DNA from: Acidobacteriota bacterium
Lineage (GTDB): Bacteria; Acidobacteriota; Terriglobia; Terriglobales; Acidobacteriaceae
DNA: 12,743 bases
Assembly: GCA_023441255.1 (NCBI GenBank)
Contig: JAEZPW010000059.1
Coordinates: forward strand, 1-12,743
Reading direction: 5' to 3'
In this document: piece after piece, positions 5,576 through 12,305 of the stretch
How positions within the stretch are numbered: position 1 is the first letter of the stretch
How the letters are laid out: each line of letters begins with the position of its first letter
The notes under the pieces: generated by a model
Databases searched by the model: none
Seen by the model: the letters and a program-made list of their open reading frames with translations, nothing else
Told to the model about the DNA's origin: nothing
Made by a program: the position numbers and the translations under genes

Positions 5576-5612
5576 AAGGGCGTTCGCAGCGGCGGACGCC
5601 CTTAGGCTTTTT
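5576..5612 (+). terminator. Intrinsic terminator of the basic peptide gene
   Basis: AAGGGCGTTCGC (5576-5587) pairs with GCGGACGCCCTT (5592-5603) over 12 bp with one G-T wobble and a 4-base AGCG loop, followed by AGGC and TTTTT (5608-5612). An A-run just before the stem (5573-5577) also lets it work on the minus strand. Confidence 0.8.
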
Positions 5613-5615
5613 GGG

Positions 5616-5710
5616 ATTGCAGATTTCAGATTGTAGATCGCAGATCGGAAAGCCGCGCCAAACGGCATCACTCGTCGTGGTGCAAATCTTCAATCTGCAA
5701 TTTCAGGTTT
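5616..5710. repeat. Dispersed intergenic repeat, inverted pair upstream of merR
   Basis: The left arm at 5616-5647 (ATTGCAGATTTCAGATTG... then GATCGCAGATCGG) and the right arm at 5683-5710 (CAAATCTTCAATCTGCAATT) are imperfect inverted copies separated by about 35 bases. The same word set recurs at 6218-6357 on the other side of the MerR gene. The arms could fold into an imperfect hairpin. Confidence 0.6.
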
Positions 5711-5770
5711 GTCTCTCAAATTACGTGCTTAAAGCGTAAACATCGGGGCTTCAAACGGACCGTATCGCGT

Positions 5771-5776
5771 TATACT
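5771..5776 (+). promoter_or_regulatory. -10 box of the MerR-family gene
   Basis: TATACT preceded by GCGT; a weak -35 (TTCAAA, 5750-5755) lies at a short 15-base spacing. The implied leader is about 25 bases. The same GTTATACT string lies just before gltX. Confidence 0.45.
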
Positions 5777-5807
5777 CGCGGCAACGGGCTCTGACGAGCG
5801 ATTAGTG

Positions 5808-6212
5808 ATGCCTGCGACGAAAACAAAAAACGGCAAGGCAAGAAGCGCTGAAGTGGTCATCCCCGACCGCTTGTATTTCCGCATCGGCGAAGTGGCCGAA
5901 CTGTGCGATCTTCCGGCTTACGTTCTACGCTTCTGGGAAACCGAGTTCCCGCAATTGAAGCCGACGAAGAGCAGCACCGGGCAGCGCATGTACCGGCGCT
6001 CGGACGTGCAGAATGTGCTTCGCATCAAGAAGCTTCTTTACGAAGAGGGATTCACTATCGCCGGCGCGCGCACGCAACTGAAACAGGAAGCCAAGGCGTC
6101 GCGGAACCAGGCCGCACTTCCATTTGGCACCTCCCGGCCACCAGTCGAGGAACTTCGGCGCCTGAAGCAGGGGCTGAAGGAGATTCTGGGCATTCTTTCG
6201 ACGAGACACTGA
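5808..6212 (+). CDS. MerR-family transcriptional regulator
   Basis: 134 residues from ATG 5808; a GTG directly before it at 5805 is a possible alternative. Residues about 22-90 form the MerR DNA-binding domain: 'YFRIGEVAELCDLPAYVLRFWETEFPQLKPTKSSTGQRMYRRSDVQNVLRIKKLLYEEGFTIAGA', described here as the helix-turn-helix (24-44), the wing with 'GQRMYRRSDV' (58-67), and the second helical pair. The FWE-F-QL-P version belongs to the subgroup often found next to ihfA/pheT. The C-terminal part (95-134) is short and basic, with no Cys or ligand pocket, so this is not a metal sensor of the MerR/CueR type. Ligand and targets are unknown. It stands alone, with its own -10 and repeats on both sides. Confidence 0.88.
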   Translation: MPATKTKNGKARSAEVVIPDRLYFRIGEVAELCDLPAYVLRFWETEFPQLKPTKSSTGQRMYRRSDVQNVLRIKKLLYEEGFTIAGARTQLKQEAKASRNQAALPFGTSRPPVEELRRLKQGLKEILGILSTRH

Positions 6213-6217
6213 GCGCA

Positions 6218-6357
6218 TCGCAGATTTCAGATTGATGATCGCAGATTAAACGGTTCCAGACGCCAAGGTTGTGGCCAACACCAAGCTGCAAGCAAACTCG
6301 ACATTCGGCCACTCACGAATCTGCAATTTACAATCTGCAATCTGCAATTTGCAATTT
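6218..6357. repeat. Dispersed intergenic repeat, inverted pair downstream of merR
   Basis: The left arm (6218-6247: TCGCAGATTTCAGATTGATG..., then GATCGCAGATT) and the right arm (6318-6357) are inverted relative to each other. The right arm is itself a run of AATCTGCAATTTAC-AATCTGCAATCTGCAATTTGCAATTT-type units. Similar arms occur at 5616-5710 and 5231-5274. No gene is present in this stretch; open frames crossing it translate to repeated 'NLQSAIC' junk. Confidence 0.65.
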
Positions 6358-6444
6358 CGCTTTGACTGGGCGTTTGTTCCTTCGGCAGCTCCGGGTATAT
6401 GCTTCTTCACGCAATATTCTCGCGTTACGAGACTGGAGCGAGTC

Positions 6445-6741
6445 ATGGTTCATGTGCTGATCCGCCACAAAGTTGCCAGTTTTGAGGCCTGGAAGGCGGT
6501 GTTCGACTCGGCGTTCATGATGCGCAAGTCAGCCGGAGAATGCAGCTTTCGCGTTTATCACGACCTCCGAGAACCTTCCAACCTGACGCTCTTTTTCGAA
6601 TGGGACACTGCCGATCGTGCCGACAGGTTCCTGAAGTCAGCCGAACTGAAGGCTGAGATGAAAAAGGCCGGCGTTCAAGGGGAACCTGAGATCCAGATAA
6701 TGCAGGAACTGGTTTCCATGCGCCGTACCGCCGCCGATTAG
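6445..6741 (+). CDS. ABM-like (dimeric alpha/beta barrel) small protein
   Basis: 98 residues from ATG 6445, with GGAG at 6435-6438 (about 6-7 bases upstream). A longer frame begins upstream but only by reading through the intergenic repeat. The layout fits the antibiotic-biosynthesis-monooxygenase/ferredoxin-like barrel fold: strand MVHVLIRHKV, helix with 'SFEAWKAVFDSA', strand 'CSFRVYHDLREPSNLTLFFEWD' (33-54), helix 'TADRADRFLKSAELKAEMKKAGV' (55-77), final strand 'EIQIMQELV' (82-90). Members with this short form are often of unknown function. The monooxygenase name should not be read as proven activity. It is convergent with the hydrolase gene that follows. Confidence 0.75.
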   Translation: MVHVLIRHKVASFEAWKAVFDSAFMMRKSAGECSFRVYHDLREPSNLTLFFEWDTADRADRFLKSAELKAEMKKAGVQGEPEIQIMQELVSMRRTAAD

Positions 6742-6770
6742 ACGATGCTGCATTCGCAGCGGACAACCGT

Positions 6771-6795
6771 AACGACGGCAGTATTGACCGTCGTT
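6771..6795. terminator. Possible terminator hairpin between convergent genes
   Basis: AACGACGG (6771-6778) and CCGTCGTT (6788-6795) form a perfect 8-bp stem with a 9-base loop, 30 bases after the ABM-like stop codon. The following T content (GGATTGTT) is poor, so termination strength is uncertain. Confidence 0.4.
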
Positions 6796-6863
6796 GGATT
6801 GTTCCCCGCAGACGCCCGGAGTCATGTTCCGCCCTGCAGAGCCCTCTGCAACCTGCCGCGAGG

Positions 6864-8891
6864 CTAGTGGGAGAGGTCGAGCGTCACCTCGGCGCTATAC
6901 GCAAGAAGGTCGTCGGCATACCTGGCACGGGAGCGTTCGAACGTGCCGCAATCTTTCTTCAGCGCTCCCACGAACTTCTCTTTTCCATTTACCAGCACGC
7001 GAACAGGAGCGGAGTCGGAGACCAGTTCAGGCCGAAGCAGCAGGCGCAGTTCTTTGACTCCGTGGGTCTTCAGTTCGATCGTGTTCCCGTCGCGTATATG
7101 GCCTTCCACTTCCGCCGTAGTACCGGCCATGGCTGTTACTTCGACCCAGTAGTGCCGCGTGTACTTCGCGTTCGAGAAGCGGGCCGAGATGTCGCGGGGG
7201 AAGGGATCGCGACGGAACCGCTGAAGGAATGGCAGGGTCAGCCCGTCATCGCTCTGCAGCGTAATGTCGTGCTCTCTTCCTTTCAGAATGTGCAACTCTG
7301 GGGGCACGCGTGGATGAACGCGTTTCATCTCGTCGAAGGTGAGCGTCGAAGCCGTGTAGGGGATGATTTCGTCGCGGTCGCCGTGAACGAGCAGCAGCGG
7401 CACGCCTGCGAGATTCTTCGCGGGCAAGTCGTCAGAGGAGGCTGGCGACTTCACACCAGTTCCCATCAGGGATGAAATGGCGGCAAACCGCTGCGGCCAG
7501 AGCGTGCCGTAGTAGAACGATGCCGTGCCGCCGTTGCTGAATCCGGTCAGGTAAACGCGGTTGGTGTCAACGTGGAACTCGCGGAGAACCTCGTCGAGCA
7601 GCGCAGGAAACATTGCGGTCGATCTGGTCTCCCACCACAGATCGCCGTTCGACTGAGGATAGAGCGCAAGATACCCAGTGCCGCGTATGGCATCGTCGGC
7701 CGTCAGCGCCGCGTCGAATGCCTTACCGCCGCCTCCGCTCAGATAGATGATTAGCGGGAAAGGTTGATCTCCGGTGTAATCGGCAGGAACGCGCATCATG
7801 TACGGGCGTCCGGCGAAGTCCGGGGTCTTCATGTCACGCAGCGTGGTGCCGGCTTTTTGCGGGGCCCACGTACGTTGCGCACTTGCCTGGCAGACTTCTG
7901 CGACGGGTGGGTCTGCTGTCGGCCGAAAGTTCGCGACGATTCGCCGGATTTGATCGTTGCTGCTGTTCGCCAGAGTTGTGCGCGTTTCTGCCGGAACAGG
8001 TAGGCCGTGCCGTCGCATGACAGACAATGCCATCGCCTGCACCTCGGGAGCAACAGACGGCTTCAGAAGCGGCGCGAGCAGTGCCGCGTCAGGACGGGGT
8101 GTGCCGGGGAGAAGGTAGGCGGCGAGCGCGCCCTGTTGCGTCTGCGGATCCGCAAGCCACGCAGCTTCGCTTTCATTCCTGCGGAAGTCCACCAGTTCCA
8201 GCGAGAGCGTTTCGTGAAAGCGGGTGCGCCCGAATCCGGCGTAGTCGCCTTCGAAATCGAGCCTTCGCATCAACCCGGTCTGCGGACAGAAGGTGTAGTT
8301 GGCGCGAGGACCGCCAGGGCCCCCTACGTCGTCGAAAGTGGCGCAATGCTCAGGGCCTTCGAATCCGGCAAACTTCATGCGCCGGCTCACGCGTTCATTT
8401 GTCCATTCACTTCCCATTCGCACCGCGAGCGGAGGTAGTGGCGGCAGTTCGTCCGCTGCATAAAGAATTTCGCTGTTGCCCTCCCGCACGGTTTGCAGCG
8501 GCTGAAGCGGTACACCCGCCGTGGTATACACGTTGGCATCGGCGAAGGCAGCCGGGCGCTTCGCCATGCGCTCGTCGAACTTGGGCAGTTCGCGCGAGAG
8601 CCGGTCTTTGCCACCCTCGCGATCTTCCAGCAGCTCAGCTGACTGGCGGTTACGCTGAAAGGCTACTGTGGCACGCTCGCCTGATGAGTCGAGAACGAGA
8701 ACGTGATTGAGCGTCACCAGTCGGGTGCGGATCACTCCGGTACCGGTGTTGATGTTGCGCTGGAATACCTCGCAGTAAATGTAGTGGTCGCCCTTCTGCA
8801 GCCTGTAGCGGAACAGGGCTGGGCTGTCCTGCGCCAGCGCAAGGGACGCGAGCGTCAGGACCAGCAGGACGGCTAGGCGCCGATGTGGCAC
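6864..8891 (-). CDS. Secreted alpha/beta hydrolase (esterase-like) with large N-terminal domain
   Basis: 675 residues from a GTG at 8889-8891, supported by AGGAG (8899-8903) seven bases upstream. Residues 1-20 (MPHRRLAVLLVLTLASLALA) are a signal peptide with an A-L-A cleavage site, so it is exported. Residues about 25-340 form a mostly beta region I do not recognise. From about 360 an alpha/beta hydrolase of the PHB-depolymerase/feruloyl-esterase type follows. It has the oxyanion stretch 'IIYLSGGGG' (381-389), the nucleophile elbow GFSNGG with Ser452, an acid in HGDRDEIIP (Asp507) and His541 in GREHD. The C-terminal part (about 565-675) is another beta domain with 'FSNAKYTRHYWVEVTAMAGTTAEVEGHI'. 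Substrate unknown, probably an ester of a plant or microbial polymer. It lies 45 bases downstream of the ArsC-like gene and may share its transcript. Confidence 0.85.
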   Translation of the reverse strand: MPHRRLAVLLVLTLASLALAQDSPALFRYRLQKGDHYIYCEVFQRNINTGTGVIRTRLVTLNHVLVLDSSGERATVAFQRNRQSAELLEDREGGKDRLSRELPKFDERMAKRPAAFADANVYTTAGVPLQPLQTVREGNSEILYAADELPPLPPLAVRMGSEWTNERVSRRMKFAGFEGPEHCATFDDVGGPGGPRANYTFCPQTGLMRRLDFEGDYAGFGRTRFHETLSLELVDFRRNESEAAWLADPQTQQGALAAYLLPGTPRPDAALLAPLLKPSVAPEVQAMALSVMRRHGLPVPAETRTTLANSSNDQIRRIVANFRPTADPPVAEVCQASAQRTWAPQKAGTTLRDMKTPDFAGRPYMMRVPADYTGDQPFPLIIYLSGGGGKAFDAALTADDAIRGTGYLALYPQSNGDLWWETRSTAMFPALLDEVLREFHVDTNRVYLTGFSNGGTASFYYGTLWPQRFAAISSLMGTGVKSPASSDDLPAKNLAGVPLLLVHGDRDEIIPYTASTLTFDEMKRVHPRVPPELHILKGREHDITLQSDDGLTLPFLQRFRRDPFPRDISARFSNAKYTRHYWVEVTAMAGTTAEVEGHIRDGNTIELKTHGVKELRLLLRPELVSDSAPVRVLVNGKEKFVGALKKDCGTFERSRARYADDLLAYSAEVTLDLSH

Positions 8892-8936
8892 TCGCAGACT
8901 CCTTTGGGCAGTGGAAGGGGCGCGCTGTCACAACTG

Positions 8937-9290
8937 CTAAAGGCCGATGTCCTTGAGCCGCTCCGCCGGACGCGCGAGTACGGCCTTGTTGCCGCGCACA
9001 ACGATGGGACGCTGGATAAGCTCCGGATGTTCGACCATCAACGAGATCAGTTCGTCATCCGAAAGCTCGCGCTTGCCGACGAACTCACGGTACGCCGGTT
9101 CGTTCGTGCGAACGGCGTCGCGCGGGCGGATTCCCGCCTTGCGCAGCAGGTCCTTCAACACTGCCGCCGACAGGGGCTGCTCGAAGTAGTTGACGTCCTC
9201 GAACTCCACGCCCTTTTCGGTCAGCAGCTTTTTCAGTTCGCGGCACTTCGAACAAGTCGGCTTTTCGTAGACGGTTATCTTCTCTTTCAT
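8937..9290 (-). CDS. ArsC/Spx-family reductase-like protein
   Basis: 117 residues from the ATG at 9288-9290, with GAGG nine bases upstream. It has the thioredoxin-like ArsC fold: 'ITVYEKPTCSKCRELKKLL' with Cys13 and Cys16 (CxxC), 'Y...PLSAAVLKDLLRKAG' and 'LIQRPIVVRGNKAVLARPAERL'. The arginines that hold arsenate in E. coli ArsC have counterparts at Arg61, Arg94 and Arg107. ArsC has one catalytic Cys (CSKS), while Spx and related reductases have two (CxxC), as here. It may therefore be a general thiol reductase rather than a dedicated arsenate reductase. No arsB, arsR or acr3 gene is nearby. It lies directly upstream of the secreted hydrolase. Confidence 0.88.
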   Translation of the reverse strand: MKEKITVYEKPTCSKCRELKKLLTEKGVEFEDVNYFEQPLSAAVLKDLLRKAGIRPRDAVRTNEPAYREFVGKRELSDDELISLMVEHPELIQRPIVVRGNKAVLARPAERLKDIGL

Positions 9291-9430
9291 TTATTACAGC
9301 CTCGCACACGCGCAGCGCCGCACTTCCTGCCCTCTTCCGTGAGACGCGTTCACAACGAATTGGTAATCACTGAAGCTCGCACGGTTGAAGCATCTGCGAC
9401 TTTCATCGCACCCCGCCCTGACTGCCCGGC

Positions 9431-9460
9431 AAAAAAACGTCACTTCGGGTAACTCCCGAA
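9431..9460 (-). terminator. Intrinsic terminator overlapping the end of the CoA-binding gene
   Basis: On the minus strand TTCGGG-AGTTA-CCCGAA forms a 6-bp stem, built from the last six codons (Phe-Gly-Ser-Tyr-Pro-Lys). GTGACG and a run of seven T follow. The 6-base gap between stem and T-run is longer than ideal. Confidence 0.55.
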
Positions 9461-9940
9461 TATCTTCCTGATGAACCCATGCATCCGGTGGGGAAAGCCA
9501 CTGCCTTTAAGGAACATGAACGGGCATTCCCCGACAACCAATTTGATTCCATGTTGGCGGCAATAGTCGACGGCGGTCGAAGTCACGGCGCCCTGTCCGC
9601 CTGCGCCGCTGGTGCCGTACATCCAGACGTGCGTAACACCGGCGTCAGCGCACTCGCGTACCGCCTCGTCTGTTCTTGCGGGCGCGGTTAGCAGCAGCGC
9701 GGCGTCAACCGGAGGCACAATCTCCTGAACCCGCGTGACGCATGTTTTGCCGCCAATGTCACTGGCAGCGGGATTGACAGGCACGACTTCGTAGCCCTGC
9801 CGCTCGAACTCGGCGATCAGCGATCGCGTGAAGTCCTTCGGATCGCGGGAGAGCCCGACGGCAGCAAAGCGTTTGTGAGAGAGAAAATCATCGATATCGG
9901 CGCGTGTAGCGCGAGCGATCGCGGGAGAGCTGGTTGGCAT
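9440..9940 (-). CDS. CoA-binding domain protein (CoA_binding_2)
   Basis: 166 residues from the ATG at 9938-9940, with GAGG about seven bases upstream. The Rossmann-type CoA-binding fold is seen in 'FAAVGLSRDPKDF' (25-37, the VGxS loop), 'GYEVVPVNPAASDIGGKTC' (49-67), 'VDAALLLTAPARTDEAVRECADAGVTHVWMYGTSGAGG' (78-115), and a C-terminal 'GIKLVVGECPFMFLKGSGFPHRMHGFIRKIFGSYPK'. Relatives are small stand-alone versions of the CoA-binding domain of succinyl-CoA synthetase, like YccU. No catalytic activity is established; binding of CoA or an acyl-CoA is inferred. It lies 56 bases downstream of the DUF3788 gene on the same strand, but a TACAAT in the gap may give it its own promoter. Confidence 0.88.
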   Translation of the reverse strand: MPTSSPAIARATRADIDDFLSHKRFAAVGLSRDPKDFTRSLIAEFERQGYEVVPVNPAASDIGGKTCVTRVQEIVPPVDAALLLTAPARTDEAVRECADAGVTHVWMYGTSGAGGQGAVTSTAVDYCRQHGIKLVVGECPFMFLKGSGFPHRMHGFIRKIFGSYPK

Positions 9941-9977
9941 GGCACCACCTCGTTCTGCAAGTTGGGCCCGTCCCTAC

Positions 9978-9983
9978 ATTGTA
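9978..9983 (-). promoter_or_regulatory. Possible -10 box before the CoA-binding gene
   Basis: TACAAT on the minus strand, inside a short palindrome (TACATTGTA), 37 bases upstream of the CoA-binding gene's ATG. No good -35 at 16-18 bases, so this is tentative. Confidence 0.3.
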
Positions 9984-9996
9984 CGCAGCGTTGTGC

Positions 9997-10416
9997 TCAG
10001 TTCTCCAGCTTAATGGCGGCCAGTTTGATGATCGCCGGGAGGTCTCGCACACCCTTCACCTGGATGCGCACCTCACGCCCCTCCGGATACTGCTTACCTT
10101 CCTCAATAATCTTGATGACTCTTGCCGGAAGTTTGCTTTTACACGCGGCCTCCACTGCCCTGCCGCCCAGGATGAACGCAACTGAAAACGCACCATGGTA
10201 AGGCACCATATAAATGATGGTCCGTTTCCTGTGCTTCAGCCTGAGCGACCAGCCGTATTTCGGCGAATAGGAGTTCCATTCCTGCACATCGATGGTCTGC
10301 TCGGCTGTCATGTCGGCCACGAGCTGGTCCCACAACACCTTCGTTTCACCCAGTTCCGCAGCTAAGTCCCTAGCAGTTGGCGCCTGCGTCTTTCCAATAA
10401 ATGCGTTCGCAAGCAT
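9997..10416 (-). CDS. DUF3788 family protein
   Basis: 139 residues. The frame also has a GTG at 10417-10419, but GGAGG lies three bases from that GTG and six from the ATG at 10414-10416, so the ATG is preferred. The recognisable DUF3788 pattern is 'LWDQLVADM...QEWNSYSPKYGWSLRLKHRKRTIIYMVPYHGAFSVAFILGGRAVEAA...SKLPARVIKIIEEGKQYPEGREVRIQV', with the central 'GW.L..K.K.R.I.Y..P..G.F.V.F..G..A' strands and the terminal 'I..L..IK' helix. These are small cytosolic proteins of unknown function, distantly like the YdhG/DUF1801 heat-shock-type fold. The CoA-binding gene follows. No signal peptide or membrane segment. Confidence 0.82.
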   Translation of the reverse strand: MLANAFIGKTQAPTARDLAAELGETKVLWDQLVADMTAEQTIDVQEWNSYSPKYGWSLRLKHRKRTIIYMVPYHGAFSVAFILGGRAVEAACKSKLPARVIKIIEEGKQYPEGREVRIQVKGVRDLPAIIKLAAIKLEN

Positions 10417-10462
10417 CACGTTCCTCCGCTCTTGCGTGGAGCCGAACAGTGTACTCCAGCGG

Positions 10463-10468
10463 TATAAT
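10463..10468 (+). promoter_or_regulatory. Possible -10 box of the esterase gene
   Basis: A perfect TATAAT on the plus strand, 88 bases upstream of the esterase ATG, in the divergent spacer between DUF3788 and the esterase. No recognisable -35 at normal spacing. Confidence 0.4.
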
Positions 10469-10555
10469 CGGGCGTCACGCGGCAGATGCCTGGGTGCTTA
10501 AGTACTTGCCCGTGGCCGACTTTCCCCGGGCTAGCTCAGGCGAGGTCGTCGGCCG

Positions 10556-11611
10556 ATGAGGCCTGCCGGTATGCATGCACAAGTTCCTCGCATTCGACTC
10601 GTCGGTCCCTTCCGATACCGCATGCGGGCCGCCCGCCTGCTGTGGCAGGCCATAGTTCGCGTTACTCTACGCCGCGCGGTGAAGGGGCCACGGCTGCCAG
10701 GGTGGAACTGGTTCGTCGAGGTTGTGACCTGCTTTCTAAAACGGGAGCTGTCGGCCGCTTTCGACATGCACAACAGCGCCGAAGCGCGACGGTTCCTCGA
10801 CACAGTTCAGATCGCCTCGCCCGCCACGGCAAAGGTGGCGATTACACTTGTGCATGAAGGCGCTGTACGCGGCGCCTGGTATACGCCAACGAGCGCCGAC
10901 CCGCCTGTCACGCTCCTTTACCTGCACGGCGGCGGATACTCGTTCAATCCGACGGCCTACGCTGGCTTCATCTCGGAGATTACGCTTGCGGCGAACGCGC
11001 GCACTTTTGCGGTGGATTACCGCCTTGCTCCCGAGCACCATTTCCCGGCACAACGCGAAGACGCGCTAGCAGCTTACCAATGGCTTCTGGCGCAGGGGGT
11101 TGCCCCGGAACAACTCGTCCTCGCAGGCGACTCAGCTGGAGGGAATCTCACCCTTTCGCTGCTACTCATGTTGCGCGAGTTGAATCTGGCCATGCCGGCA
11201 CTTGCCGTATGCCTTTCACCCGCGACCGAGTTCGTAGACGTGGGCCGGCCAAGCATCTGGAAGAACGCGAAATACGACTGGATCGATCCGCGCATGCTTC
11301 TCGACTGGGCGGGGTGGTTTTGCGATGCCGAGCAGCGTACCTGCGCGGAAGTCTCGCCCGTCAACGCCGACCTGCGAGGACTGCCGCCCATTTACGTTCA
11401 GGCCGGAAGCGCCGAAATCCTATACGACAGCATCGTCGCCTTTGTAGCCGAAGCGCAGCGGCAGGGCGCCGACATAACGTTCGAGCCTTTCGAAAACATG
11501 ACCCACGTCTTCCAGATGTTCGGTTATGAGGCGCCGCAGAGCGTGGCCGCATTGAAACGCATCGGCGAGGTCATCGAGGCCCGCGTGGGTGGTCGAGTGC
11601 GGGCGCAGTGA
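10556..11611 (+). CDS. Alpha/beta hydrolase fold-3 (HSL-type) esterase
   Basis: 351 residues from ATG 10556. A second ATG at 10571 (residue 6) has a GAGG about nine bases upstream and may be the true start. The hormone-sensitive-lipase signature is clear: oxyanion HGGGY (124-128) after 'VTLLYL', 'VDYRLAPEHHFPAQREDALAAYQWL' (153-177), the nucleophile box GDSAGG with Ser193, 'LSPATEF', then 'PPIYVQAGSAEILYDS', where the catalytic acid is Glu287 (aligned position) or Asp291, and His317 in 'MTHVFQ'. The N-terminal about 60 residues form a basic, partly hydrophobic cap. Family members hydrolyse short- to medium-chain acyl esters in the cytoplasm. The GDSAG version is the usual one; an unusual acid (Glu rather than Asp) is possible. 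The sodC gene follows after a 125-base spacer. Confidence 0.88.
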   Translation: MRPAGMHAQVPRIRLVGPFRYRMRAARLLWQAIVRVTLRRAVKGPRLPGWNWFVEVVTCFLKRELSAAFDMHNSAEARRFLDTVQIASPATAKVAITLVHEGAVRGAWYTPTSADPPVTLLYLHGGGYSFNPTAYAGFISEITLAANARTFAVDYRLAPEHHFPAQREDALAAYQWLLAQGVAPEQLVLAGDSAGGNLTLSLLLMLRELNLAMPALAVCLSPATEFVDVGRPSIWKNAKYDWIDPRMLLDWAGWFCDAEQRTCAEVSPVNADLRGLPPIYVQAGSAEILYDSIVAFVAEAQRQGADITFEPFENMTHVFQMFGYEAPQSVAALKRIGEVIEARVGGRVRAQ

Positions 11612-11666
11612 TCTCACGTCGCCATTAGATTGTCGCCGCGCAGCCCTGTTCCCTGCATTACGAATC

Positions 11667-11681
11667 GCTCTGCTGCAGAGC
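11667..11681. repeat. 15-base perfect inverted repeat upstream of sodC
   Basis: GCTCTG-CTG-CAGAGC is a perfect palindrome with a 3-base centre, in the spacer between the esterase stop and the sodC start. It may be a regulator site for sodC or a weak hairpin; only AAAAA follows, so it is not a good terminator on the plus strand. Confidence 0.45.
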
Positions 11682-11736
11682 AAAAATGCAGCCGTCTTCC
11701 GCACACAAGCATCTGTCGCTGCATATGGAGTCAAGA

Positions 11737-12249
11737 ATGGCGAATTTGAAAGCTTGTTTGCTCGTCGCAGTCTTCTTCGTCTGCACCGCTGCATCGGCTG
11801 GCACGTCGAAACCGGTCGAGTTGAAAGATGGCAAAGGGGAGAGCGTCGGCACTGCCACCCTCTCCTCGGCAAAGAAGGGCGTCGAAATCCGTCTCGACCT
11901 CAAGAACCTTCCTCCGGGCGAACACGCCCTGCACATTCACCAGAACGCCAAGTGTGAAGCACCCGATTTCAAGTCTGCCGGCCCCCACTTCAACCCCGAA
12001 GCAAAGCAGCACGGCCTCGAAAACCCGAATGGCGCGCACGCGGGTGACATGAGGAACATCACGGTTGCTTCCGACGGGACGGTGCGGACCACTGTAACGA
12101 ACCCTAACGTCACGCTCGAAAGCGGCGCGAATTCCGTGTTCGCCAACGGCGGCACCGCACTGGTGATCCACGCCAAGCCCGACGATATGAAGACTGATCC
12201 GGCAGGTAACGCAGGCGACCGGATTGCCTGTGGCGTGATAACGAAGTGA
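11737..12249 (+). CDS. sodC: Cu/Zn superoxide dismutase, exported
   Basis: Converts superoxide to oxygen and hydrogen peroxide in the periplasm. 170 residues from the ATG at 11737, chosen because GGAG lies six bases upstream (11727-11730) and because residues 1-21 (MANLKACLLVAVFFVCTAASA) then form a clean signal peptide. Upstream ATGs at 11686 and 11725 would lengthen it without a site. All metal ligands are present: His66 and His68 (LHIH), bridging His84 (GPHFNP), His92 (QHGLENP), His101 and Asp104 (HAGD), and His145. The disulfide pair is Cys73 and Cys165. Arg162 in GDRIACGVI is the substrate-guiding arginine. The loop 'DDMKTDPAGNAGDRIACG' is typical of bacterial SodC. The gene is convergent with rsmB. 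Confidence 0.95.
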   Translation: MANLKACLLVAVFFVCTAASAGTSKPVELKDGKGESVGTATLSSAKKGVEIRLDLKNLPPGEHALHIHQNAKCEAPDFKSAGPHFNPEAKQHGLENPNGAHAGDMRNITVASDGTVRTTVTNPNVTLESGANSVFANGGTALVIHAKPDDMKTDPAGNAGDRIACGVITK

Positions 12250-12305
12250 TCGGAAGCGGTGTGTTGCCCGCATCCCCGCCCGGCACTGGCTTCGTTTACT
12301 ATCGG

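Noticed and set aside
5231..6357. CRISPR array from the repeated AATCTGCAAT words
   Set aside because: Units differ in length and orientation, spacers are not uniform, and no cas gene is present.
6271..6444. N-terminal extension of the ABM-like gene
   Set aside because: The extension is translation of the intergenic repeat; GGAG and the conserved start support ATG 6445.
8937..9290. Arsenic resistance operon
   Set aside because: Only an ArsC-like gene is present; there is no arsR, arsB, acr3 or arsM, and its CxxC is more like a general reductase.
11686..11736. Longer SodC start at ATG 11686
   Set aside because: It puts 17 polar residues before the signal peptide and lacks a ribosome binding site, whereas ATG 11737 has GGAG six bases upstream.
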